A DNA stretch of 64,000 nt, taken from positions 334,065 through 398,064 of the forward strand of contig JAUIEV010000002.1 in NCBI GenBank assembly GCA_030429605.1. Reading direction: 5' to 3'. Positions within the stretch are counted from its first letter, which is position 1. Each line of letters starts with the position of its first letter. This document shows, one piece after another, positions 27,894-37,654 of this stretch. Under the pieces are notes generated by a model. It did no database searches. It was not told the DNA's origin and saw only the letters and a program-made list of their open reading frames with translations. Made by a program: the position numbers and the translations under genes. This DNA is from Chlamydiia bacterium (GTDB taxonomy: Bacteria > Chlamydiota > Chlamydiia > Chlamydiales > Simkaniaceae).

Positions 27894-30800
27894 ATGGCAG
27901 TTAGATCTGACGCATACTACGAGAGTGCAGCGAGAAGACTTCGACAACCTGGATTTACCAGCGAGGACTGGGGGCTTGGAGGTGCTGCAAATATAGCAGC
28001 CGGAACCGCTTCCGGCATCGGTTTTGTCGCGCATAGAGGCTTAGAAGAGTTTGGCCGCTTGCTTGGATCTCCTCTCAGGGGCTTTGCTGAGGGCACACTG
28101 ACCGGCGCACTCACAAATATCCTCCGACTCGCTCGAACTGACCTCCATCCAACACTCGCAGAAATTGGCGCCTCATTTTCTGTCCTTTCCCCTCTTGACG
28201 GCGGTGTACCAAGACCAAATGCCCCTTATGGCGAACTCCTTCGCCTCTCAAATGCACTCAAAGAGCTTTTGCGATCTGAGGTTGGCGAGAGTGAAGCAAT
28301 CATAGCTCCAATACCCGATGAACATCGAGCATCACTCCAAGAATTCGTGGATTTTGTTGATGGGATTCCTGCAGAAACACCAGCCGAAGATGCCGTTTCT
28401 CTCGAGGGACGAGCAGAACTCCTTCGCTCCACCCTTTCAACGCTTCATTTTGTCTTCTCTAATAATGTACCAAAACTCATTCAAGCAAAAGAATTTTTAC
28501 AAACAATCCTTGAGGACATTCTTCGAAAGGCAAATGGAGATTGTCTTCGAGCAAAAACACTCATTGAAGCTGCGCTTCGAACACGCACTCTTTCTGCAGA
28601 TGATAAAGAAACGCTTCTTCGTCACCTTACTTTTATCACTGAACACCCTGCCTTATTTGGTGGCACAACCCACACAACTGAAGAGGTTGTCGCGCTTAAA
28701 GCTTCTTTAGAAGCTGATGAACCACTCGACTTCGACAGACTTGATGTTGTTCGCAATCAAATAGATGACGCCCTTCAGGTTCAGTCTGGTGAACTAGAGA
28801 GAGCAGCGCTCCTTCTCAGAGCCCGTATTTTTGATCCAGAATCAGGCATTCTTAAAGAAGCAACAGACGCCTTACTCGGACCGCGCGGTGTTGTATCACG
28901 AACTGTTGATGATGCTCCTCCATCCTTGAGATCAAGCTGTGATGCATTGATTCCACTCCTAAGAAACCCTGTCCCTCAAAAACACCTTGCTCGCGGGTAT
29001 TTTTCAGCGCTTGAATACTATTTTAATGCCCACAAAGAAGCTTTTTTAGGACGCGCTCTTGAAACAGATGAAAAAACACATGTCAGAGAGATGTTTCGCG
29101 TTACCGGAAAACGAGTCCTTTCAGGAGAGTTCCGGTCAGAAGATTTTCGTGCACTTAAAGAAATTTTAGCACCTATGGTAGACGCCATCAGAGCCGATGC
29201 TGCGCTTCCAGCAAGCATAGATAGAGCTCGATTTATAGCACACATTCAGGTTGTTTTAGCCGTTGATGAAGGTGAAGCTGAATCCTTTGAGATTTCTGAT
29301 GCTGCAGGTGTTTCACTTCGAAACCTTGCCCAGTACATGACTGTGTGTAAATCCAAAAATCTCCTCACACCTCAGGTCGTTGATGGACTAAGAGCTCTTG
29401 AAGTGCTCGGTTCAAGTGAAAACGTCGTGCACCTCACGCATGTCGAAAAGAGCTTGTGCATTCGTCTTCACGACGCACTCCATACAGCGGTCATTGAGCG
29501 TGCTGGTGCTGCCTATGGATTGTTCCATAATCTAAAAAGAGATCTTTTGAATCCAGAGCATGGAGTCCTTCCACAATTCATTGACGAATATTTCAGAGAT
29601 GTCGGCGCTGATGCAACTCGTGTAATGCACGAACTTTCTCTTCTTGAAGGAACGCATGTGCATCTTGATAGAGTTCGGCAAGCGCTTCATCATGTTGAAG
29701 ACCTACAACTCCGCTTTGAAACGTTGCTTCATAGACCACAAACAGCTCAAGAACGTGCAGATATTGTAACTATTTCTGAGATACTGAGAGCAACTCTCGA
29801 TGTGGGCAACGCATCTGTTCTTGAAGGACGAATGAGAGCTTTCTCTACTGCAAGAGGACGTCTTGCTTCAGCTTTTGAACAAGAGCAAGGTATAGTTCAA
29901 CGACACGTTGTAGGACTTGTCCACCAAGTGGAAGGAATGGTTGATAATCTGACTGGAAGAATTGATCGAATGACGCACACTCTTCCCCAGGACCATCTCC
30001 TGTTCCAACTTCGCAGCGGTATGAGAGCTCTACGAGAAAGCCTCCATTCAGACCTTGAAGAGACATTCGCAACAGATAAAGAAGAACTTACTCGAGTTGT
30101 AGAAACACTTATCCGAAATACCTCTTCAAATACGGATAAAGAACGAGTTCTTGGAAGACCACATACAGAGACAGCGCTCTTCTCTTCTTCTCTACGCCGC
30201 CTTTCATCTGCTCTCCCAGGCATACGTTTCCCCGAAAGTCCAGAAGAAAAAAGAGACCTTCTGTCATACATTGACCTAATACTCTCTCAAACCCAGGAAA
30301 CCATCGAAAGCCACAGGCACTACAGTGACCTCCAACGAGGTGTAGATGGTCTGACAGGAACTGCACTGAGAGCCGTTGATGATGCAAGTGCTGTATTTGA
30401 GCGTCGTATTCGCGGTGTTGTAGGAGGCGGGCTTCCCTCCTTTGGAACTGGAGCCGCAGCTCCTCGTCCACCTGCAGCACGCCCGGCGAGAGCGAGTGAT
30501 GCAGCTGCTGCCGGAGCACGTGACGCTGCTGCAGAAGCGCCACCTCTTGAAGCGGGCTCACTAGGAACGCTCTGTGGTGGCCTCTTTAGTGGAGCAATGC
30601 ACTACCTTCATAGTGCAGCAGAAGCAGTAGGTACATTTAGCCTCGGTTCTTTTGCCGGATTTGTTAACCACCACCTCAGAACAACAGTAACAGACTACGT
30701 ACAAGAGTACAGAGATCTTGACCAAACACATCGTGAAGAAATCTTGGGCGTTATTGCGACATGTGCGGAGCGACTTGAAGCAGCTCAAGAAGAAGGAATT

Positions 30801-33800
30801 CCTGCATATTTACAAGCAATGCAAGATGCGGCAGCACGCCTTTCTCGGTATGAACTGCTCATTAATGGTGCGTCTATTCTTCCAGCATTTGATGAGGTGT
30901 ATACCTCAGAACAGCTTCGAGAAGATGAGATGAGGGTTGCACGAGCTGAGCGGATTTCACGTGAAGCTGAAGCACCAACGCGACCCGCAAAAATACGAGT
31001 GAATGAAGCAAAAGAAGAATTGAAAGATATGGCTGGTATGTACACAACATTTATGTATGTGTACGGCACGAGAATTGGTGGAGAAGATCGAACACAACGA
31101 ATTGATGAAAGCATTCATAACGTTATTGCAGCTGACCTTGATTTTATTGCACGGTCTCCACGAGGTACTCGAGAATACCAAGCTCGTTTTGATGAATTAA
31201 AAGCGAGTCGAATTGGTGAGTATGCCCGAGCAGAAGAAGATCCAACGCTCAGAGACATCATGCAAGCTGTCAGCAATGCTGACACTCCGGCTGAAAGACC
31301 GGCTGTGTTCAAGCGAGAACTTTGTCGAATTATTGATCGAAGAGATGATATTTCATGGCTTTCAAAAATATGGATTAAAAATGTATCCATTCCCTTAGCT
31401 ATGACATTTGTGCCATTTTTTGTAGGTCGGACCTTCGATAACGCGTTGTGGAAAATTAGAGTACTCATTCACAATGTCACCAACAGCGATGGAGAGAATC
31501 CAATAACTGTTGTTGATCCAAAAATCATTCGTGAAATCTCTAATTTCTTAACGAAATATCGCCAGGGTATTGATACATGGGCGAGTTCCTCTATAGGCAG
31601 AACGCGCGATGAAGCATTGGAACACTTTTTACTCAGCACTCGTCAGAACAATGGATGGAAACCTGATGAAGTCTATGACAACTTGGGTGATTTGCTTGTT
31701 ACAGAATTCTTTGCAGATAGTTCAGTTGCAGATCGACCGGGAGCTCTTGCATCTACATATTGGGAAAGCGCGACTACAGCTCCATTCTCTATGACGCCGC
31801 TTGGTATTGTTGGAAACATTGTCGCATGGCCATTAAAATTTGCGGGCTATACGCTTGCCAGCTGCACTATGGCTGTTGGGTACCTCGGTGCGCTCGGCGT
31901 TCAGTCAGTATGGAACGCAGGTAGCCGTTTTGTTATGAGAAAAGTTGTAATGAACACGCAGCTCGTTGAGCAACTCTCTACGACGGCAAAAAATTCGCTC
32001 TACAATGAAGCCTATATGACAACACTGAACCGTCTCCTTATGAAGCAGTTACGAGAAGGGCATAAAAAACTCAGAGAAATTGAAAAAGACACTGAAACAG
32101 AAAAAAACCTCCAGCTTGCTCCGCGCGTTATTGATAATGAAGCCGCGCCAAGAAGAGAGGCACTCGAACATCTTTCCGTAGCGTGGAATAATCTCAAAAC
32201 AAAACTACCTGCCGGAGATGAAAGGCTCGAAACCTATGAAAGGATGATGGATGGCTTGAGAGGGGCTCTCAATGAAGAAGGTGCTCTTGTAGGAATTGAT
32301 ACGCCTGCCTTTAACAGCTTTATGCATGAATTTTCCAAAGAACTATGGAAGCTACATAACGCCTTTAAAAAAGAGAATGTGAACGATAAGTTTCCTGAGA
32401 AAACAAGAGATGCTGTCGCAGAACTTATTGAGCAGTTTATCGTTGTTCTCGACAAACGAGCTCCAAGAGATCCAGGAAGAGCACGAGAGGGTGGCATTGC
32501 TGAAACAGTGCAAAATGCAGCCCGAGCAGTTGCCGTAGACCATGCAGCCGACTCTGTTGCAAACTTGCTACTCCTTGGTTGTCAAACGCTGTTTGAAGGA
32601 GATTTCCTCGAAGAACAGCTTGCTACTGCACTGGAAGAATCAGTGAAAACAATGCTTTTTGAAGCACCTCCTAATGACCCCGACCAAGAACTCGAGCATG
32701 CTGCTATCGAACGTGCTGCCACACACTATTTGAACCTGATCATAGAAAGCGTTGTGAATACAACGATTGATGGCGCACCAAGCGCATTGAAGGACGCAAA
32801 ACTGAAGCCTGCAAAAGAGCTTATCGATTGGATAAAAATATCATTTAGTGACGGAGTTGGCCTTAGATGTGATGCACCAACACTTCAAAAAAATGTCACT
32901 ACATCATGGACCGAAAAAATGCGAGAGTATCGAGAAGCGGGAGATGTTGAAAAGTTACGTGAAATGCACCGCGAGCTGAGCGCTCTGTTAACGGAGCTTA
33001 CCTCAAAAGGAAGCCAGCTTGTGTATGATACATCGCTGACACTTCAAATGAAAAGACAACTTGGTGAAGCACGAGATGCTGTTGCAAGAGCCCTTGGACT
33101 CGTTCAAGATGAGCTAGAGCCTGTCCTTGTCAGAGCTGACGCAGAGCGACTCTCCGAACAAGTTTCTGAACACACAACATCAGTAAGAAACACACTCCAC
33201 CATGCACGAGATCAACTTGTTGGTATCACAAGAGAGAACCTACGCACACTCGAAGCTGTTGAGATTGAACGCCTTCATCACCATGCTGATGCAGCAGATG
33301 CTGCAATTGCGCACATAGATTCTCCTGAACCAAGACTTCAAACTCGTTTTCAAGCTGCAGAAGCTGCAACAGCACACCTGCGAAGATTTAAATCGCGAAT
33401 TCTCTCACATAGGGCACATGTAGAAAGACTTGAAGCATTGAGAGCACAAGTTGGACAGTTTGCTGATGCACGAAGAAGAGGACTTCTAGAAAGAGGACGG
33501 GCTCATGGCGCTGCAGAGGAAATTGCAGCAAACGTTTCAGGTGGACTTGGAGAGGCCAATTTAATTCGCCGTCGTATTGAAGAAACCCTTTCTCTCTTTG
33601 GTGAGAGTGATGGACTTGATCGAGAGAGACTTGAAGCAGCCCTTGCAGTCATTCAACGTGCAAGAACAGCTGAAGATGTAAACGATGCTCGCGCAGCCTT
33701 TACAGAGGCGGTTAATGCCTTAATAGGTGCTGACACAACGACTGTGATTGAAGAAAAAGAGGCATTAACGAGAGCACTTTCTCAAAGTGCAGATCGGATT

Positions 33801-34169
33801 GATAGCTACAATGTCCAACTAGAAAGAGAGCGTGGTGGAGAGGATGCCCCTGATATCGCTGGACTCGTTGAAGGGGTAGAAAGACGAATCGCCGAATTAA
33901 AAACATGCGTCGATGGATTGAAATACCCACCGCAGCTCAACGCGAACCTCGTTGATCTCTCTCCGGGATCAGGAGCCTCTACATGGATTAAAGCAATAGT
34001 CTACTCCGAAATGCAACGGAGAGGAAAACAAGCACTCAGCATGACAAGAGATGAAGTGGTTTTCAAAGGCGCTGTCCACCATGCTGCAGGGTCTATTGTT
34101 CGATCACTTGCAGATCCAAGTGAAGTTCGACGCCGAAATCAGTGGGTTGAAGAGGTCGCGGCTAGATAA
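27894..34169 (+). CDS. Very large protein of unknown function, candidate effector or inclusion-associated protein
   Basis: No family recognised in its 2091 residues. It is rich in Ala, Arg, Glu and Leu and mostly helical, with a Gly/Ala-rich N-terminal segment (about 28-45), an Ala/Pro/Arg linker near 850-885 (APRPPAARPARASDAAAA), a second Gly-rich segment near 890-935, hydrophobic stretches near 1163-1180 and 1300-1335 that could cross a membrane, and a long coiled-coil-like region from about 1700 to the end. No Sec signal peptide. AAGG lies 8 bases before the ATG. It is flanked by the SRP gene and a P-loop protein and is not in an obvious operon. Size and composition suggest a secreted or membrane-associated structural protein, which is inference. 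Confidence 0.65.
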   Translation: MAVRSDAYYESAARRLRQPGFTSEDWGLGGAANIAAGTASGIGFVAHRGLEEFGRLLGSPLRGFAEGTLTGALTNILRLARTDLHPTLAEIGASFSVLSPLDGGVPRPNAPYGELLRLSNALKELLRSEVGESEAIIAPIPDEHRASLQEFVDFVDGIPAETPAEDAVSLEGRAELLRSTLSTLHFVFSNNVPKLIQAKEFLQTILEDILRKANGDCLRAKTLIEAALRTRTLSADDKETLLRHLTFITEHPALFGGTTHTTEEVVALKASLEADEPLDFDRLDVVRNQIDDALQVQSGELERAALLLRARIFDPESGILKEATDALLGPRGVVSRTVDDAPPSLRSSCDALIPLLRNPVPQKHLARGYFSALEYYFNAHKEAFLGRALETDEKTHVREMFRVTGKRVLSGEFRSEDFRALKEILAPMVDAIRADAALPASIDRARFIAHIQVVLAVDEGEAESFEISDAAGVSLRNLAQYMTVCKSKNLLTPQVVDGLRALEVLGSSENVVHLTHVEKSLCIRLHDALHTAVIERAGAAYGLFHNLKRDLLNPEHGVLPQFIDEYFRDVGADATRVMHELSLLEGTHVHLDRVRQALHHVEDLQLRFETLLHRPQTAQERADIVTISEILRATLDVGNASVLEGRMRAFSTARGRLASAFEQEQGIVQRHVVGLVHQVEGMVDNLTGRIDRMTHTLPQDHLLFQLRSGMRALRESLHSDLEETFATDKEELTRVVETLIRNTSSNTDKERVLGRPHTETALFSSSLRRLSSALPGIRFPESPEEKRDLLSYIDLILSQTQETIESHRHYSDLQRGVDGLTGTALRAVDDASAVFERRIRGVVGGGLPSFGTGAAAPRPPAARPARASDAAAAGARDAAAEAPPLEAGSLGTLCGGLFSGAMHYLHSAAEAVGTFSLGSFAGFVNHHLRTTVTDYVQEYRDLDQTHREEILGVIATCAERLEAAQEEGIPAYLQAMQDAAARLSRYELLINGASILPAFDEVYTSEQLREDEMRVARAERISREAEAPTRPAKIRVNEAKEELKDMAGMYTTFMYVYGTRIGGEDRTQRIDESIHNVIAADLDFIARSPRGTREYQARFDELKASRIGEYARAEEDPTLRDIMQAVSNADTPAERPAVFKRELCRIIDRRDDISWLSKIWIKNVSIPLAMTFVPFFVGRTFDNALWKIRVLIHNVTNSDGENPITVVDPKIIREISNFLTKYRQGIDTWASSSIGRTRDEALEHFLLSTRQNNGWKPDEVYDNLGDLLVTEFFADSSVADRPGALASTYWESATTAPFSMTPLGIVGNIVAWPLKFAGYTLASCTMAVGYLGALGVQSVWNAGSRFVMRKVVMNTQLVEQLSTTAKNSLYNEAYMTTLNRLLMKQLREGHKKLREIEKDTETEKNLQLAPRVIDNEAAPRREALEHLSVAWNNLKTKLPAGDERLETYERMMDGLRGALNEEGALVGIDTPAFNSFMHEFSKELWKLHNAFKKENVNDKFPEKTRDAVAELIEQFIVVLDKRAPRDPGRAREGGIAETVQNAARAVAVDHAADSVANLLLLGCQTLFEGDFLEEQLATALEESVKTMLFEAPPNDPDQELEHAAIERAATHYLNLIIESVVNTTIDGAPSALKDAKLKPAKELIDWIKISFSDGVGLRCDAPTLQKNVTTSWTEKMREYREAGDVEKLREMHRELSALLTELTSKGSQLVYDTSLTLQMKRQLGEARDAVARALGLVQDELEPVLVRADAERLSEQVSEHTTSVRNTLHHARDQLVGITRENLRTLEAVEIERLHHHADAADAAIAHIDSPEPRLQTRFQAAEAATAHLRRFKSRILSHRAHVERLEALRAQVGQFADARRRGLLERGRAHGAAEEIAANVSGGLGEANLIRRRIEETLSLFGESDGLDRERLEAALAVIQRARTAEDVNDARAAFTEAVNALIGADTTTVIEEKEALTRALSQSADRIDSYNVQLERERGGEDAPDIAGLVEGVERRIAELKTCVDGLKYPPQLNANLVDLSPGSGASTWIKAIVYSEMQRRGKQALSMTRDEVVFKGAVHHAAGSIVRSLADPSEVRRRNQWVEEVAAR

Positions 34170-34199
34170 TTAAAGAATCGTTGTGCTACAAAAACACGT

Positions 34200-35315
34200 A
34201 TGAATAAACGTGCACTTTTTGTAGCCTCCAGTGGGCAAGATGTTGGAAAAACAACGACGTGTTTAGGGCTCCTTGCCGGACTTCGAAAACGGGTTTTACA
34301 CATTGGATTTATGAAACCTGTCGGCCAGCAATATGTCACCTCTGATGAAGGCGAAAAAGCCGATAAAGATGTCCTTTTATTTAAAGAACACTTTCACCTA
34401 CAAGAACTCCTCTCAAGTATGAGCCCTGTCCTCATTCCTCGTGGGTTTACGAAAGAGTACCTGGATAAAAAAATTTCCGTTCAGACGCTCATCGAAGCAA
34501 TTCAATCAGGGTATGCAGACGTCTCCCAAAATAAAGCGTGCACTATTGTCGAAGGAACCGGGCACGTTGGTGTCGGTTCAATCTGTGACCTGAACAATGC
34601 GACTGTTGCAAAACACCTAGGCATAGATGTTCTTCTCATACTGAGTGGTGGCTTAGGCTCAGCCTATGATACACTCATGATCAACAAGGCGCTCTGCGAC
34701 CATGTTGGTGTGAAAATCAAAGGAGTGATACTGAATAAAGTCCTTCCTGAAAAAATGGAGATGATTTCACACTACTTTACAAAAGCGCTTGCGAGACATT
34801 CCATTCCTCTTTTAGGATGTATTCCTTTTACACCACTGCTGAGTAAGCCATCACTTTTAGACCTTTCTCACCTCCTCAATGCAGAATTTTTGTCAGGACG
34901 AGAAAATGCACTCTTCCACCCCGATGATATTAAACTTGTTGCGACAAGCCTTGATAGATTTAAAGAGATTCTCTGTGAGGGTCAGTTGCTTATTACACCT
35001 GCCATTCGAGAAGACATCATTTGGGCAACACTCACCTCTTTCTGGGATAAAAAAGTCATGGAAAGGGAACGGCTGCACGTTGGACTCATCCTTACAGGAA
35101 GTATTCCGTGTACACAGAAAATAAAAGACGAGCTTGAAAAAGCAAAAATACCGGTCCTTTATACTTCTGAAAACAGTTTTGATGTCACAAAAAAAATTAC
35201 GACACACATCTCAAAAATTCGGAAAGAAGACCTTGAAAAAATCCACACCGCGATTGAAATCATGGAAGATCATATAGACTTCCCTCAACTCATTAAAACA
35301 TTCTCACTGTCTTAA
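34200..35315 (+). CDS. P-loop (BioD-like) plus DRTGG-domain protein, related to the N-terminal half of phosphotransacetylase
   Basis: 371 residues. The N-terminus has ASSGQDVGKTTTCLGLLAGL, a Walker A of the dethiobiotin-synthetase type, then a GTGHVGVGSICDLNNATVAK segment typical of that fold. The second half (about 210-320) fits a DRTGG domain. Together this is the layout of the regulatory N-terminal region of long Pta enzymes, but the phosphotransacetylase catalytic domain is absent. A free-standing regulator or a cobyrinate-synthase-like enzyme are both possible. It ends at the base before the convergent heptosyltransferase gene's stop codon. Confidence 0.7.
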   Translation: MNKRALFVASSGQDVGKTTTCLGLLAGLRKRVLHIGFMKPVGQQYVTSDEGEKADKDVLLFKEHFHLQELLSSMSPVLIPRGFTKEYLDKKISVQTLIEAIQSGYADVSQNKACTIVEGTGHVGVGSICDLNNATVAKHLGIDVLLILSGGLGSAYDTLMINKALCDHVGVKIKGVILNKVLPEKMEMISHYFTKALARHSIPLLGCIPFTPLLSKPSLLDLSHLLNAEFLSGRENALFHPDDIKLVATSLDRFKEILCEGQLLITPAIREDIIWATLTSFWDKKVMERERLHVGLILTGSIPCTQKIKDELEKAKIPVLYTSENSFDVTKKITTHISKIRKEDLEKIHTAIEIMEDHIDFPQLIKTFSLS

Positions 35316-36281
35316 TCAAAGCTGCATGTACCATTTTGTAAAAGAGGCAGGGTCGAACTCTTGCCGTTTTATGCACCCATGATGTGAACACGACTTGAGC
35401 ACTGGACACTTGAGCGGAAACGTCCGCCTTTCAGGGCACGCCCCGAAAACAAAGTGATCCTGTTGATTTTGTGGTGCAAAAAGTGCAGGCTGAGTTGGAC
35501 CAAAAAAAGAAAATGTAGGCACCCCAAATAAAGCAGCTAAGTGTAGCTGCGCAGAATCCATTGCGACAACACCTTTTGCTGACTGTGTCAGCGTCATCCA
35601 TTCCTTATAGGAAGGTCGTACATGCCTTGTGCGAGCTTTCATAAAAAACCCTTCAAGCTGTTTTGCTTCTTTTTCGCTCCCACAAATAAGATCGTATTCT
35701 CTCCCTTCTAGAAGTTGTTCAAGTTGTGAAAAAGGAACCATTTTCCCGTTCCACAAAGAACACGGCGCAACAAGCAAAGGCTCAGTACGTACGCGTGTGC
35801 ACTGAAAGGTTGGGTAGGTAGATGGAATGGTTTGATGAAATGCCTGTGCAACAAGTGACACGTACTGCATTGCCATATACTCACCTTCTAAAGGGTAGGA
35901 ACGGTCATGTGACACCCTGTTCAACCACTCTTGAGGTGCTCTCCCAATTTTTACGTGAGAGCGGGCTGCCATATGAACAACGCCAGACTTTGTGTTCCCT
36001 TGAAAGTCGAGTGAGACATCAAATAAAGAGGCTCTTATTTTTCGATATGCAGTAAAGAGATCGGTTACCATCGCCTCTTTTTTCCGGAAAGCTCGGAAAG
36101 GTAGGGAAATAATTTCGTCGGCAACTCCGAGCGCATCGAGAAGCGCTGCATACTCAGATTCAACAGCCCATGTCAACACACACCCTGGGTGCAGCGTTTT
36201 CGCAAAGAGTGCTGATGGCACTGTTTGTATAATGTCTCCTAAAGAAGAGAGCTTAATAAATAAAATTTTCTTTGCTTTCAT
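35316..36281 (-). CDS. Glycosyltransferase family 9, heptosyltransferase I-like
   Basis: Probably adds heptose or a related sugar to Kdo-lipid A on the inner face of the inner membrane. The 321-residue protein opens with KKILFIKLSSLGDIIQTVPS, the WaaC signature, and has AKGVVAMDSAQLHLAALFGVP followed by FFGPTQPALFAP, the GT9 donor-site region. A TTG one codon upstream is possible; the ATG at 36281 is preferred. Neither has a good ribosome site. The stop codon abuts that of the convergent P-loop gene with no gap. Confidence 0.83.
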   Translation of the reverse strand: MKAKKILFIKLSSLGDIIQTVPSALFAKTLHPGCVLTWAVESEYAALLDALGVADEIISLPFRAFRKKEAMVTDLFTAYRKIRASLFDVSLDFQGNTKSGVVHMAARSHVKIGRAPQEWLNRVSHDRSYPLEGEYMAMQYVSLVAQAFHQTIPSTYPTFQCTRVRTEPLLVAPCSLWNGKMVPFSQLEQLLEGREYDLICGSEKEAKQLEGFFMKARTRHVRPSYKEWMTLTQSAKGVVAMDSAQLHLAALFGVPTFSFFGPTQPALFAPQNQQDHFVFGACPERRTFPLKCPVLKSCSHHGCIKRQEFDPASFTKWYMQL

Positions 36282-36307
36282 CAAAAATTTGTGTAGAACA
36301 ATAAAAT

Positions 36308-37654
36308 ATGAGTAAGTCTATCAAGAAAACACATTTGAGTGAAGATGCAGCGTATTTAAAAGCGCACCCGAAAGAAATGCTGTGGCTTTCAACTGCAGAA
36401 ATGTGTCAGCGATTTGCTTTTTGGGGCGTTGGAAACCTTCTTGTTCTCTACCTTATCCAGTTTTTTGATATCTCAACACCGGACGCAACACACATTTACG
36501 GAATTTTTACAGGCGTCGGGTTTTTTCTTCCGGTCCTTGGTGGCTACCTCACAGATAGGTGGAACTACTCCTCTCCGATTATCTATGGCTTTATTGCGAC
36601 AGCCCTTGGCTGCTTTATGCTTGCCACAACGATCTACTCTCTTATTTACCCAGCCCTCTTTCTCATTGCTCTTGGAGGAGGAATCTTCACTCCTTGCATC
36701 TATGCACTGCTCGGTAAAGCATACAGCGAGAAGCACCACTTACGGGAAATTGGCTTCTCTATTTACTATGCAGCTGTCAATCTCGGTGTCTTCGTTGCAA
36801 TGATCGTTTTGGGGCTCATGATCAAGTACCATGGATGGCGAGCGGTCTTTATCACCTCTGGAATCATCCAACTTATTGGACTTTTTACGTTTTATAAAGC
36901 GCGTTCCTTTTTTTCAGAAAAAGAACTGAAGCCGGCAAAAAAGACCAAAAAAACTGAGAGTACTCCGCTTTCTTCATGGGAAAAAGAGCGGCTTATACTC
37001 ATTTCCATTTTCTGTTTTATTTCTATTTTCTTCTGGGCATCTTATAGCCAAAATGGTTCGTCGATTGTCTATTTTGCATACAAGTTCACTGATAGATATG
37101 TCTTTGGCTGGGAAATGCCAACACCTTGGATCATTTCCATTGAAATGTTGTATCTTATACTCCTCGTTTTCCCAATAACCTTCTTATACTTATATTTGCG
37201 CTCAAGAGATGCTGAGCCAACACCTCCAATGAAACTCTCTCTGAGCATGTTTGCAATGTGTATATGCTACGTTATTTTGGTTCTTGCTTCTGAATTCATA
37301 CCTCAAGGCGCACGTTCAGCAGAAGTCAGCCCGTGGTATATGGTTGGAGCTTTCTTTTTAATGGCCATTTCAGAGTTACTTATGGCTCCAATTAGCCTCT
37401 CTCTTGTGACAAACCTCTCTCCCAAACGGTTCACAGCACTCTTTGTTGGTATATGGTACTTCTGCATTGGAATAGCATACTATCTAGGAGGGCTCGTCGC
37501 AGGGCTCGTAGCTACCATGAAGTTAACGAACTTTTTTTCAATTTTTGCAGTTCTTTCCTTCATTGTTGCATTCTGTACGCTGCTCTTTACGCGGAAGCTG
37601 AATTCGATGCGACACCTTGAAAAGTTTCCCGGAGAGAAAGATCCATCAATGTAA
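36308..37654 (+). CDS. POT-family proton-dependent peptide transporter
   Basis: A 448-residue membrane protein with about 12-14 hydrophobic segments. The first helix carries EMCQRFAFWGVGNLLVLYL, matching the POT motif ExxERFxYYG except that the second glutamate is glutamine. The GVGFFLPVLGGYLTDRW segment matches the second POT signature, and the ISELLMAPISLSLVTNLSP segment matches the later conserved helix. Imports di- and tripeptides, useful for an intracellular bacterium. The 3' end overlaps the convergent arginase-like gene by 68 bases. Confidence 0.86.
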   Translation: MSKSIKKTHLSEDAAYLKAHPKEMLWLSTAEMCQRFAFWGVGNLLVLYLIQFFDISTPDATHIYGIFTGVGFFLPVLGGYLTDRWNYSSPIIYGFIATALGCFMLATTIYSLIYPALFLIALGGGIFTPCIYALLGKAYSEKHHLREIGFSIYYAAVNLGVFVAMIVLGLMIKYHGWRAVFITSGIIQLIGLFTFYKARSFFSEKELKPAKKTKKTESTPLSSWEKERLILISIFCFISIFFWASYSQNGSSIVYFAYKFTDRYVFGWEMPTPWIISIEMLYLILLVFPITFLYLYLRSRDAEPTPPMKLSLSMFAMCICYVILVLASEFIPQGARSAEVSPWYMVGAFFLMAISELLMAPISLSLVTNLSPKRFTALFVGIWYFCIGIAYYLGGLVAGLVATMKLTNFFSIFAVLSFIVAFCTLLFTRKLNSMRHLEKFPGEKDPSM

